Source: Blautia sp. (GTDB taxonomy: Bacteria > Bacillota > Clostridia > Lachnospirales > Lachnospiraceae). Taken from it: a stretch of 64,000 nucleotides of DNA. Positions 54,487-64,000 of the stretch are shown here, in pieces. The notes beneath the pieces are model-generated. The model had not been told where the DNA came from and did no database searches. It saw nothing but the letters and a program-made list of their open reading frames with translations. The first letter of the stretch is position 1, and every line of letters begins with the position of its first letter. The position numbers were made by a program, and so were the translations under genes. The stretch is from NCBI GenBank assembly GCA_023667395.1, contig JAMPAC010000001.1, forward strand, positions 633,575 through 697,574. The letters run 5' to 3'.

Positions 54487-54565
54487 TTATCATTCCTTTC
54501 TGATCTGGCACAGTGCTTCCGCATCGCCACAATTATCCCGTCTGTGTTTCCCGGTATTTCCGTTT

Positions 54566-55744
54566 CTAATGGTGGAACAGCCTGATACCTGTAAACGCCA
54601 TTACCATCCGGTACTTGTCGCAGCACTCTATGACTGCGTCATCCCTCACGGAACCGCCGGGCTGGGCAATATATTTCACACCGCTCTTATGCGCTCTCTC
54701 GATATTGTCGGAGAACGGGAAAAAGGCGTCGCTTCCCAGCGTCACATCCTGCATCTTATCCAGCCACGCGCGTTTTTCCTCACGGGTAAACACAGGCGGC
54801 TTCACCTGGAACGTGCGTTCCCATACGCCGTCCGCCAGCACGTCCATATATTCGTCGCCCATATATACGTCGATGGCGTTATCCCGATCCGCCCTGCCCA
54901 GTCCGTCCACAAACTGCAGGTTCATCACCTGGGGGGACTGGCGCAGGAACCAGTTATCCGCTTTCTGCCCCGCCAGTCTGGTACAGTGGATGCGGGACTG
55001 CTGCCCGGCGCCAATACCGATGGCCTGGCCGCCCTTTACATAACACACGGAATTTGACTGGGTATATTTTAAAGTGATCAGCGCGATCTTCATATCGATC
55101 AGCGCTCCCTCCGGAATCTCCTTATTCTGCGTCACAATGTTGGAAAGCAGATCCCCGTTGATATCCAATTCGTTCCTGCCCTGCTCGAAAGTGATTCCAA
55201 ACACCTGTTTTCTTTCGATTTCAGCAGGAACATAGGCGGGATCAATCCGGATCACATTATAATTGCCTTTCTTTTTGGCCTTTAGCAACTCCAGCGCCTC
55301 CTCCGTGTAACCGGGAGCGATCACGCCGTCGGACACCTCCCGCTTGATCAGCCTTGCGGTATCGGCATCACAGACATCCGACAATGCGATAAAGTCACCA
55401 AAGGAAGACATCCTGTCCGCGCCCCTGGCCCTGGCGTAGGCGCAGGCAAGGGGGGAAAGTTCCCCCAGATCATCCACCCAATAAATCTTTGCCAGCGTGT
55501 CGTCCAGGGGAAGTCCTACCGCCGCCCCCGCAGGGGAAACATGCTTGAAAGAAGTGGCTGCGGGCAGTCCGGTTGCCTCTTTCAGTTCCCTGACCAGCTG
55601 CCAGCCGTTGAACGCATCCAGGAAATTGATATAGCCGGGTCTGCCGTTCAGCACGGTAACAGGAAGTTCGCTCCCGTCTTCCATAAAAATGCGGGAAGGT
55701 TTCTGGTTAGGATTACATCCGTATTTTAATTCAATCTCTCTCAT
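54566..55744 (-). CDS. purH: AICAR formyltransferase (stand-alone PurH domain)
   Basis: A 392-residue protein corresponding to the transformylase half only of PurH. It would convert AICAR to FAICAR with 10-formyl-tetrahydrofolate. Landmarks: ELKYGCNPNQKPS at the start, TSFKHVSPAGAAVG with the Lys-His pair at the active site, IKREVSDGVIAPGYTEEALE, and FPFSDNIERAHKSGVKYIAQPGGSVRDDAVI-type C-terminus (FFPFSDNIE, QPGGSVRDDAVIE). The IMP cyclohydrolase half is missing; that activity is provided by the next gene. Confidence 0.9.
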   Translation of the reverse strand: MREIELKYGCNPNQKPSRIFMEDGSELPVTVLNGRPGYINFLDAFNGWQLVRELKEATGLPAATSFKHVSPAGAAVGLPLDDTLAKIYWVDDLGELSPLACAYARARGADRMSSFGDFIALSDVCDADTARLIKREVSDGVIAPGYTEEALELLKAKKKGNYNVIRIDPAYVPAEIERKQVFGITFEQGRNELDINGDLLSNIVTQNKEIPEGALIDMKIALITLKYTQSNSVCYVKGGQAIGIGAGQQSRIHCTRLAGQKADNWFLRQSPQVMNLQFVDGLGRADRDNAIDVYMGDEYMDVLADGVWERTFQVKPPVFTREEKRAWLDKMQDVTLGSDAFFPFSDNIERAHKSGVKYIAQPGGSVRDDAVIECCDKYRMVMAFTGIRLFHH

Positions 55745-55807
55745 TTATCTTCGCTCCTGTATCAATTATAGGCTATTATTAAATTTGCATTTAACTTATT
55801 GCGCAAT

Positions 55808-56515
55808 TTACTGATTCTTATTGACGATCCTGGTCTCGTATTTTCCGGTCTCTATCTCAATATATCTGACAAACAGGGAAACCTTGTTTTCCTCATTGAG
55901 GCTGTTCCAGAGCATCTCCGTAAAGGCGTCGATATCCCTGTCGATCGCTACTTCCTTAGGCTCGCCCCGGAAGCTGGGCAGCGGATCCCCGTCATGCATG
56001 TATGTATGGAGGAACCGCCCCTCTCCCGCCCTGGGATTCTCGTAAGCGAAAGTATTGCGGATGCAGGCGGACGGGTCTCCGTTGTTGCTCTTCAAGATGG
56101 ACATGGCATAATTATAATTGCCGCCCTCAATATGCATGATACCGGAAATGCGGGGAGTATAATTGGGAGCGTCCGGCTCAAACTCCCTGCACCTCAGCGA
56201 CTGCTCGAAAGTCAGCTGGCTGTCCATTCCCTCATAGATGGTATCCGTCTGGTCCCCATTGGTGACAATGGTCTTATTTCCCAGCACACGCACCGGCGCG
56301 TAAATGACCAGGCTGGGGTCTTCCAGCTTGGCGGGATCGAAAGCCTCGGTACGGATCCCCTCCCCATCTGTCACAAAAATACGATTACGGCTGTTATTGC
56401 TCCTGCCCATGATAAAATAGGCCGTAACCGCCTGTTTTCCGTCCGCGGAGCGGCCGATGACGATTCCCCTGCCGGGGTATGCGTTATTCTTCAATTCCTG
56501 TTCCAGTGATAACAT
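55808..56515 (-). CDS. purO: PurO-like IMP cyclohydrolase
   Basis: A 235-residue protein of the archaeal-type IMP cyclohydrolase (PurO, PF07826 type) family. It closes FAICAR to IMP. Motifs: YPGRGIVIGRS at the start, AYFIMGRSNNSRNRIF (family signature), APNYTPRISG and ILKSNNGDP. It sits directly upstream of the AICAR transformylase on the same strand, so the two together replace bifunctional PurH. guaB, which uses IMP, precedes it. Confidence 0.88.
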   Translation of the reverse strand: MLSLEQELKNNAYPGRGIVIGRSADGKQAVTAYFIMGRSNNSRNRIFVTDGEGIRTEAFDPAKLEDPSLVIYAPVRVLGNKTIVTNGDQTDTIYEGMDSQLTFEQSLRCREFEPDAPNYTPRISGIMHIEGGNYNYAMSILKSNNGDPSACIRNTFAYENPRAGEGRFLHTYMHDGDPLPSFRGEPKEVAIDRDIDAFTEMLWNSLNEENKVSLFVRYIEIETGKYETRIVNKNQ

Positions 56516-56584
56516 GATCGTTGTCCTCCTATATCCAAAATCTTACACGGTTTGGCTGAAATATGCAATACTTTTAAAAGATAT

Positions 56585-56624
56585 AACGGACGCATCCCCT
56601 ACTGCGGAGACGCGTCCGTTTTTT
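56585..56624. terminator. Terminator after guaB
   Basis: AACGGACGC (56585-56593) pairs with GCGTCCGTT (56612-56620), with T runs on the plus strand and an A/T-rich flank on the minus strand. It separates guaB from the purO gene. Confidence 0.75.
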
Positions 56625-56635
56625 ACACCATATGG

Positions 56636-58147
<1,512 letters not shown>

Positions 58148-58186
58148 TCAGTATCCATTCCGAACAAGTTCTTAATTGTTCAGATG

Positions 58187-58215
58187 AGTTTATCAGAGTT
58201 TAATTGTACTGTCAA
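58187..58215 (-). promoter_or_regulatory. Promoter of guaB
   Basis: Minus strand TTGACA (58210-58215), 17-bp spacer, TAAACT (58187-58192). A leader of about 90 nt follows; no purine riboswitch core was recognised in it. Confidence 0.65.
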
Positions 58216-58327
58216 TAAGAATTTTATGTATTGAAATGCAAATGATAAAGGTGCAAAGTCCTATTTAACTTTACACCCTGTCTGTGTCACTATTTCCTTT
58301 TGCTTCCGCTATCACACTCACTCAGTC

Positions 58328-58825
58328 TCAGTCGCTGAATATCTTCCTCGGCGCCGCGTTTTTCATGACCTTGATCATTTCCTCGGAGGGACTCAACAGA
58401 ATCTTCTCCCCGCCTTCATAATACATCACATAACGGCGGTCAGGCTGCAGTTCCTCACCGATGCTGTAGTCCTTTACCTTCGCGTTATCCCGCCGTCCAA
58501 AATTGTCCAGATGGTAACTCTTTATGGGAGCCAGAACCTCAATCCTGTCCAGGCTGTAGGTGGCAACCCGCTTTCTCCTGGATTTCGCCATTACCTTGTC
58601 AACCACGACCTCCTTGTCCAGGTAGAGATACTCATACTCGATCTCTGTGAGCCAGCTGGAAAAATAGGCTCCCACACCAAATACCACCGCAAGGATAAAC
58701 GCCAGCGGAAAGACAAACATGAGAATGGCAAAGATCACTGTCAACGCGATCAATAACCCTTTTAAACATTTTTTCCAACCCGAAGTTTTCGTCTGTATCA
58801 GACATTCTACGTATGTGTCGCTCAT
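58328..58825 (-). CDS. DUF6106-like membrane protein
   Basis: A 165-residue protein with one long hydrophobic hairpin (LLIALTVIFAILMFVFPLAFI) after an N-terminal SDTYVECLIQTKTSGW. The soluble part YLYLDKEVVVDKVMAKSRRKRVATY follows (pleckstrin-like strand order). It resembles DUF6106 proteins of Lachnospiraceae. ATG 58825 is preceded by GGAGGAAAAA; upstream in-frame Met codons lack this. Function unknown. Confidence 0.7.
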   Translation of the reverse strand: MSDTYVECLIQTKTSGWKKCLKGLLIALTVIFAILMFVFPLAFILAVVFGVGAYFSSWLTEIEYEYLYLDKEVVVDKVMAKSRRKRVATYSLDRIEVLAPIKSYHLDNFGRRDNAKVKDYSIGEELQPDRRYVMYYEGGEKILLSPSEEMIKVMKNAAPRKIFSD

Positions 58826-59063
58826 TTTTTCCTCCATTTCAGTCCCGTTTCTTCTCTTCAGCACCCCTGGCACATTGTGCTCCCGTTCCGAAACTGTTTT
58901 TTGATTTCAATTGCCTTCCAGGGCAATCTGCACCCTGTCATCTGAACGGCTGCCCGTTCCTGCGAGGTACATATTTTGTCGTATCAATATTACTATAACG
59001 TATATTGGGACAAGTTGCAAGAAGCCATCGGACTGATTTATTGATTTAATGAGCAATAACCAT

Positions 59064-60833
59064 TCAGCAGCTTGCCAGTTCATAATAAAGCCCTTTCTTC
59101 GCCATCAGTTCCTCATGGGTTCCTTCCTCCGCGATACCCTGGTTGCCGATATAGAGGATGCGGTCCGCATTCCGGATCGTGGACAGGCGGTGAGCCACGA
59201 TGAACGCCGTCTTATCCTTGAGCAGCACCTCCAGCGCTTTCTGGATCAGCAGTTCCGTCTCCGTGTCGATGGCGCTGGTGGCCTCGTCCAGGATCACGAC
59301 AGAGGGATTTTTCAAAACGATCCGGGCAAAACTGATCAGCTGTCGTTCTCCAGCGGACAGACCGCTGCCCCGCTCCTCCAGCATATGTCCATACCCACCG
59401 GGCAGCCGCTGGATAAATTTATCCGCGAAGATCACACGAGCCGCCTCTTTACACTCCTCGTCAGTGGCATCCCATCTCCCGTAACGGATATTGTCCAAAA
59501 TTGTTCCCTTGAAAATGAACGGATCCTGCATCAGCACCCCAACCTCAGAACGCAGGGAATACAGGCTGGCATCCCGCACATCCACGTCATCGATCCTGAC
59601 GCTGCCCTCTTTCACGTCATAGAACCGGGTCAGCATGCTGATCACCGTGGTCTTTCCCGCCCCCGTGGGGCCCACCAGGGCGATGGTCTCCCCAGGCGTT
59701 ACATGGAGCGTGAAATGCTTCAGGATATCCACATTTTCCTCGTAACAGAAAGTGACGTCCTGAAAATCCACCTTGCCCTTGACATCTTTCAGGATCACCG
59801 GGTCCTCCTTATCATGGATCTCCACCGGATAGTCGATGGTGTCAAACACCTGCTCCAGGTTGGAACTCACCTGTGCCAGTTCCTGGATGATGGTGGAAAG
59901 CTGCGCCAGAGGATCCTGGAACGCCCCCATATAACTGGTGAACGTAATGACCATCCCCGCCGTAATCCCTGCGTCCCCGCCCAGGATCAGCGCCAGCGCC
60001 ACGCCAAAGATGCACAGCGTCCCCGTGTGCCAGAAAAACTGTACCACGGGACTGTTCAGCCGGGACCTCTTTACGATATCCCACCACATGTTCATGCTCT
60101 CTTCATGGATCTGTTTATAGATCCCTTTGTTGATCTCGATCCTGTTATAATTCTTGACGATCTGTTCCCCCATGATGGATTCCACCAGAAAGGCCGTCCT
60201 GTTGGAGTTCTTCGCCCGGTGGGCGGCATACATCTTCCGCAGGCGGGAACGCAGCCAGAAGATAATTGCCATCATGGGCGCCACCGCTCCGAACACGATC
60301 AGCGTCAGCATGGGGCTTAAGGAAAGCATGAACACCGTCACCACCACCAGCTTCACGATATAGATGGCAAACATCATCACATAGTTTGAAAAAAAGTCCG
60401 CCAGACCGTTGATATATTCCGTCACCCGCACCACGATCTTGCCGTCCGGCCGGTTGTCAAAATAATCAAAGGAAAGCAGCTGTAACCTCTCGAAAATATC
60501 CGTCCGTATCCGGGTAATGATGCTGAGCCCCATTTTGCCCATGCTCCTGGCCTGTACGAAAGTAGACAATATCTCCACCGCGGCCAGCAGCGCCAGGCCT
60601 CCGCCCACCAGCGCCAGCTGGCGGTAATCCTGATCCGGCACCACTTCATCCACGATCAGTTTCAGCAGGCGGGGCGGGAGCAGGGATACCACCGCCGCCA
60701 CCAACATCATGCAGCTGACCAGGAAAAGCAGCTTCTTATAAGGGAGGATATACGCAAGGGTCCGCCCCAGCTGACGTATGTCCACCTTTTTTTCAATTTT
60801 TTCATCCTCAAAAAACGTATTCCGACCTGCCAT
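59064..60833 (-). CDS. ABC exporter half-transporter, canonical ATP site
   Basis: A 589-residue exporter with an N-terminal six-helix membrane domain and a C-terminal ATPase. Walker A is VGPTGAGKTTVI, signature LSAGERQLISFAR (LSAGE rather than LSGGQ), Walker B VVILDEATSAIDTE with the catalytic Glu, and switch His in FIVAHRLSTIRN. It starts 91 bp after its partner. The pair fits multidrug-type heterodimers such as BmrCD or TM287/288. Substrate unknown. Confidence 0.92.
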   Translation of the reverse strand: MAGRNTFFEDEKIEKKVDIRQLGRTLAYILPYKKLLFLVSCMMLVAAVVSLLPPRLLKLIVDEVVPDQDYRQLALVGGGLALLAAVEILSTFVQARSMGKMGLSIITRIRTDIFERLQLLSFDYFDNRPDGKIVVRVTEYINGLADFFSNYVMMFAIYIVKLVVVTVFMLSLSPMLTLIVFGAVAPMMAIIFWLRSRLRKMYAAHRAKNSNRTAFLVESIMGEQIVKNYNRIEINKGIYKQIHEESMNMWWDIVKRSRLNSPVVQFFWHTGTLCIFGVALALILGGDAGITAGMVITFTSYMGAFQDPLAQLSTIIQELAQVSSNLEQVFDTIDYPVEIHDKEDPVILKDVKGKVDFQDVTFCYEENVDILKHFTLHVTPGETIALVGPTGAGKTTVISMLTRFYDVKEGSVRIDDVDVRDASLYSLRSEVGVLMQDPFIFKGTILDNIRYGRWDATDEECKEAARVIFADKFIQRLPGGYGHMLEERGSGLSAGERQLISFARIVLKNPSVVILDEATSAIDTETELLIQKALEVLLKDKTAFIVAHRLSTIRNADRILYIGNQGIAEEGTHEELMAKKGLYYELASC

Positions 60834-60924
60834 ATTCTTACCCTTTACTTACCTGCCACCGGCAGCATTTATTCTGCCTTAAACCTGCTTCCTTGTCCCC
60901 TGCCTTATTTTCCGTCCCAGCCCT

Positions 60925-62739
60925 TTATATCACAGGATCCAGCCTGACCTCGTCCGCCTGTTGTTCCTGCTGTACCCGATAAATATGGGCAAAGCTTCCG
61001 TTTTGTTCCATCAGTTCCCGGAAAGTACCCCGTTCCGTGATCACACCGTCTTTCATATAAAGGATCTCGTCGCAGTCCACCACGGAGGAAAAGCGGTGCG
61101 CCGTGATGATCAGCGTCTTCTCCGCAAAATGCTCGTAAATATTCCTCAACACGATATGCTCCGTATTCACATCCAACGCGGATGTGGAGTCGTCCAACAC
61201 GAACACGGGCGCATTTTTCAGGAATGCCCTGGCGATGGAAATACGCTGCTTCTGCCCGCCGGAGATTCCCAGCCCGCGCTCCCCCACGATGGTCTTATAA
61301 CGCTCCGGCAGCGCATCGATGAACCGGGCCGCCTCTGCGTCGGTGGCCGCCTTTGTGACCATGCGCTCATCGATATCCGCCCGACAGAAGGCGATATTGG
61401 ATTCAATGGTATTGGAGAACAGGAACACCTCCTGAAATACATAGGAATACATCTTCCGCAGGTTATCCAGGCTGAATTCCTTAATGTCGCGGCCGCTGAT
61501 CGTGATCTGCCCGGATGTGATGTCGCTGACCCTTACCAGCGTCTTTAACAGAACGCTCTTCCCGGATCCGGTCTCTCCCACGATACCCAGCTTTTTCCCA
61601 TAAGGAATACTGATATTGATATGTTTTAAGATATTCTGCCCCTCCATCTCCACGGAGACGTCTTTCAGTTCAATATCCGGCGTGTCGCAGTGCAGCGTCG
61701 CCTCCTTATTCTCGGGCACCCTGCTTTCCTTTTCCATGAAACGCTTTAAGGCCAGCCCTGCGATGGTCTGCTGCTGCATGTTGAAAATATGGTTGTTGAC
61801 GCTGGTAATATTATTCATAAACCGCATCACGTATGTAGAGGAGGATAAAATATATCCCACGGTGATACGCCCCTGCATCACCAGCACCGCCCCGATTACG
61901 ATGGTGCTGATATAGGCGATCTGCTTGATTGTGTTAAAGGTCAGGTCAAACCTGGAGGAAAGCCATATCTGCTTCATCCTGGCGTTCAGGAAATTGGTAT
62001 TGACATTCCGGAACTTCTCCTTTTCCAGTTCCTCATTATGAAAGGATCGGACAATGCGGACCGCAGCGATATTTTCCTGGGTGGTCAGGTTCATCTCCGA
62101 ACTTTTCTGGCGGATCTCCCGGAAATTTTCCCGGGCTTTCCGTTTAAAATTCAGCACCGACCTCACAAGAAAAGGCATCAGCAGGAGCGGGATGATCAAA
62201 AAGGACAGATCGATCCCTGCGATCAGTGCCAGGGTCATCACCAACATGAAAATGGCATCCCCGAGATAGGGGATCCTGTGGGAAAACAGTTCCTTGAACA
62301 TGATCGTATCACTGTTCAGGATCTGCAGCAGTTCGCCCGAGTTATACTCGGCGATGGTAACGGAGTCCAGATCCATCAGCTTTCCGTATGTCATATAGCG
62401 GAGATCCGTCTCCAGCTTCAGGCCGATCCACTCCTGCATCAGATCCCTCACATAGATCAGCACGATGCGCAGGAACATCAGTATCCCAAAAGCCGTGGCA
62501 ATGGCAAAGAACAGTTCCATGGTATGGGGTTCCCCGAACCGTCCCGTGAGCAGGAAATGGAAGACGCCGCCGCTGTCCTCCTTAACCTCTCCTTTCTGGA
62601 TCACGAAATCGACCAGGATCCCGGACAGAAGAGGCAGGAGCAGTTCCGCGAAAATACCCAGAAAGCTTAAGACTTCCGCCAGAACCGCCACGGGCATGTT
62701 CTTTTTAAAGTATTGATAACCAAAACGTAGTGTCTCCAT
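60925..62739 (-). CDS. ABC exporter half-transporter, degenerate ATP site
   Basis: A 604-residue partner with the same architecture. Walker A VGETGSGKSVLL and signature ISGGQKQRISIAR are normal, but Walker B reads VFVLDDSTSALD: the catalytic Glu is Asp. This is the typical non-hydrolysing site of heterodimeric exporters. The first span (MPVAVLAEVLSFLGIFAELLLPLLSG) begins soon after the start. Confidence 0.92.
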   Translation of the reverse strand: METLRFGYQYFKKNMPVAVLAEVLSFLGIFAELLLPLLSGILVDFVIQKGEVKEDSGGVFHFLLTGRFGEPHTMELFFAIATAFGILMFLRIVLIYVRDLMQEWIGLKLETDLRYMTYGKLMDLDSVTIAEYNSGELLQILNSDTIMFKELFSHRIPYLGDAIFMLVMTLALIAGIDLSFLIIPLLLMPFLVRSVLNFKRKARENFREIRQKSSEMNLTTQENIAAVRIVRSFHNEELEKEKFRNVNTNFLNARMKQIWLSSRFDLTFNTIKQIAYISTIVIGAVLVMQGRITVGYILSSSTYVMRFMNNITSVNNHIFNMQQQTIAGLALKRFMEKESRVPENKEATLHCDTPDIELKDVSVEMEGQNILKHINISIPYGKKLGIVGETGSGKSVLLKTLVRVSDITSGQITISGRDIKEFSLDNLRKMYSYVFQEVFLFSNTIESNIAFCRADIDERMVTKAATDAEAARFIDALPERYKTIVGERGLGISGGQKQRISIARAFLKNAPVFVLDDSTSALDVNTEHIVLRNIYEHFAEKTLIITAHRFSSVVDCDEILYMKDGVITERGTFRELMEQNGSFAHIYRVQQEQQADEVRLDPVI

Positions 62740-62905
62740 AATTTTTGCTCCCGCTCCTTATCCTGCGCTTGCTCTCATCAAAGTTCAATCGCCATTATCC
62801 TCTAACCTATGGAAAAAGTCAACCCTGAACAGGCAAATGTTTTATCTATTTTTTAGATTCTGATAATCCCCCGTTTATTGACAATCCCGTCAAAAGAAAT
62901 TAAGA

Positions 62906-62944
62906 TATAATGAGTGTTAGCGAGAAGAACATGCCTGCATGTTC
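62906..62944 (+). promoter_or_regulatory. -10 box and palindrome before 63016 gene
   Basis: TATAAT (62906-62911) without a well-spaced -35 box is followed by an 18-bp palindrome GAACATGC-CT-GCATGTTC (62927-62944). The 62740-63015 gap holds nothing else that I can support. Confidence 0.4.
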
Positions 62945-63015
62945 GGCGAGCGGCGAATGGCGATCATGGATCGAAGATTCATGATATAACATATATCAGA
63001 AAGGCGGACAAACAC

Positions 63016-63780
63016 ATGGCAGTCATGGACGAATTCAGGGAAGAACGGGAAGCGTTGAAGCATGGAACACCCAAACAGAAATTTACTTATTTCATGGATT
63101 ACTATAAATGGTATGTGATCATCGCGGTAATCGTTATTATCCTGGGCGTGTACACAGTACGCGAGATCATGGACAGAAAAGACACCGCACTGTATACCTG
63201 CCTGCTGAACACCATAGAACTGGAGGCGGCCCAGGAGTATAACGCGGAGTTTGCTGAAACCATTGAACTTGACACGGACAAATATCGGCTGACTTTCGAC
63301 GCAAATATCTGGATCGACCCTGACGTGATCGACGAAAATACTATGGTAAATTCCCAGAAGCTGATGGCGCACCTGGCCGCCGGGGAACTGGATATCATGA
63401 TCACGGATCAGGATTCCATCACCAATTACGCGTATCAGGATAACTTCCTTACCATGGAAGAATTGCTGCCCCCTGAACTGTATGAGAAGTATGCGCCTTA
63501 TTTCTACTATATAGACCTGAAAACCCTGGAGGAGTGGAATGTGTATATCTCCGATCCAAATAACCTGACGCTGGATATGTCCTATGACTTCCCCGATCCC
63601 CGGAAGCCTGAGGAGATGGAAAGGCCGATGGCGATCGGGATCTTTCTGGACGAGTGTGAGGAATTGAGGAAAAGTTATTATTTTCAGAGCGATGACGTGG
63701 TATTCAGCGTGTTCGGCAATACCTCCCGCGTGGAAACGGTGCTGCGGTATCTGGAGTATCTGACGGACGGAACGGAATAA
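63016..63780 (+). CDS. Single-pass membrane protein, unknown function
   Basis: A 254-residue protein. A cytoplasmic Lys/Glu-rich N-terminus (MAVMDEFREEREALKHG) is followed by one membrane span (WYVIIAVIVIILGVYTVREIM) and an acidic outer domain. It resembles small extracytoplasmic proteins of unknown role in Lachnospiraceae. The start is ATG 63016 with AAAGGCGG upstream; a longer frame from 62914 would include the palindrome region and is unlikely. Confidence 0.8.
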   Translation: MAVMDEFREEREALKHGTPKQKFTYFMDYYKWYVIIAVIVIILGVYTVREIMDRKDTALYTCLLNTIELEAAQEYNAEFAETIELDTDKYRLTFDANIWIDPDVIDENTMVNSQKLMAHLAAGELDIMITDQDSITNYAYQDNFLTMEELLPPELYEKYAPYFYYIDLKTLEEWNVYISDPNNLTLDMSYDFPDPRKPEEMERPMAIGIFLDECEELRKSYYFQSDDVVFSVFGNTSRVETVLRYLEYLTDGTE

Positions 63781-63808
63781 GGATTCCTGTATCATTCTGT
63801 CTATGCCT

Positions 63809-63988
63809 CTATTTTTCAAATACCTCTGCAACCTGTTCTAAGAGCGTCCTTATCTCTAAATGCTGCGGGCAGGCTTTTTCGCATTTTCCACATTTGATAC
63901 AATCGCTTGCCTTCCCATGCTGCCCTCCGCCACCCTTGCCGCCCCGCCTCTGTTGGTTAGTTGGAATAGGTGACTTAGAAAATATCCA
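63809..63988 (-). pseudogene. C-terminal fragment of a 4Fe-4S oxidoreductase
   Basis: The frame ending at TAG 63809 encodes [20 protein letters not shown] and then [15 protein letters not shown], the ferredoxin-like tail seen in aldo/keto reductases with a 4Fe-4S cluster. Upstream it becomes Gly/Arg-rich ([12 protein letters not shown]), has no start codon, and meets a stop at 63989. The catalytic body is missing, so it is a truncated gene or the sequence changes here. Confidence 0.6.
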
Positions 63989-64000
63989 TTATTCAAGGGT

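Overview
The window looks like chromosomal DNA of a gut-type Clostridium relative, most likely family Lachnospiraceae. The reasons are the gene repertoire (glutamate synthase gltB/gltD, secA next to prfB with a programmed +1 frameshift, a T-box in front of tyrS, DUF975, DUF6062-like and DUF2225 proteins, Rpn-type and AAA/PD-(D/E)XK nuclease genes) and strong AGGAGG-type ribosome sites. Housekeeping parts are moderately GC-rich. The stretch from about 12.7 to 25.8 kb is clearly AT-richer, which suggests acquired DNA. No tRNA, rRNA, CRISPR array or intact insertion sequence was seen.

Layout: 0-3.2 kb holds a partial gene of unknown function, an Rpn-family nuclease with a C-terminal tandem repeat, and an ADP-ribosylglycohydrolase. 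3.2-9.8 kb is the gltB-gltD operon; its intergenic space is filled by three large nested palindromes. 10.0-12.7 kb has a HigB/HigA toxin-antitoxin pair and an AAA-ATPase/nuclease gene followed by the relic of a second copy. 12.8-22.8 kb is the most unusual part: a minus-strand operon of three adenylate-forming ligases, two PlsC-type acyltransferases, a repeat protein, a four-CxxC zinc mini-protein, a radical SAM/SPASM enzyme and, overlapping its 3' end, a 43-residue peptide gene with a CNERDLPCGQKN tail. It reads as an undescribed, possibly lipid-linked, radical-SAM RiPP pathway. A divergent XRE repressor gene, a consensus promoter and a 26-bp palindrome lie at its head. 23.5-25.8 kb carries a broken Rpn gene and a small XRE operon below a perfect 40-bp palindrome.

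25.9-37.4 kb is core: tex, small membrane proteins, a SprA-like HExxH protein, DUF975, prfB, secA, a phosphodiesterase, and T-box-controlled tyrS. 37.4-48.7 kb has an HTH-AAA-nuclease fusion with an operator over its promoter, an M19 dipeptidase, an SGNH hydrolase plus MBOAT O-acyltransferase pair, a TetR regulator, a GT-C-type membrane protein, a MocR regulator and a DUF2225 protein. 48.7-58.1 kb has glnS, a TIR-TM-propeller protein coupled to a DHH phosphoesterase, and the last steps of purine synthesis as separate AICAR transformylase and PurO-like IMP cyclohydrolase genes next to guaB. 58.3-62.7 kb ends with a heterodimeric ABC exporter. The right edge has a membrane protein and a 4Fe-4S gene fragment.

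Themes: (1) several genes exist as intact copy plus relic (AAA-nuclease, adenylate-forming ligase, Rpn), so this chromosome turns over paralogues quickly; (2) long palindromes whose arms include the stop codons of gltB and secA are a repeated, covarying structure that no gene explains.
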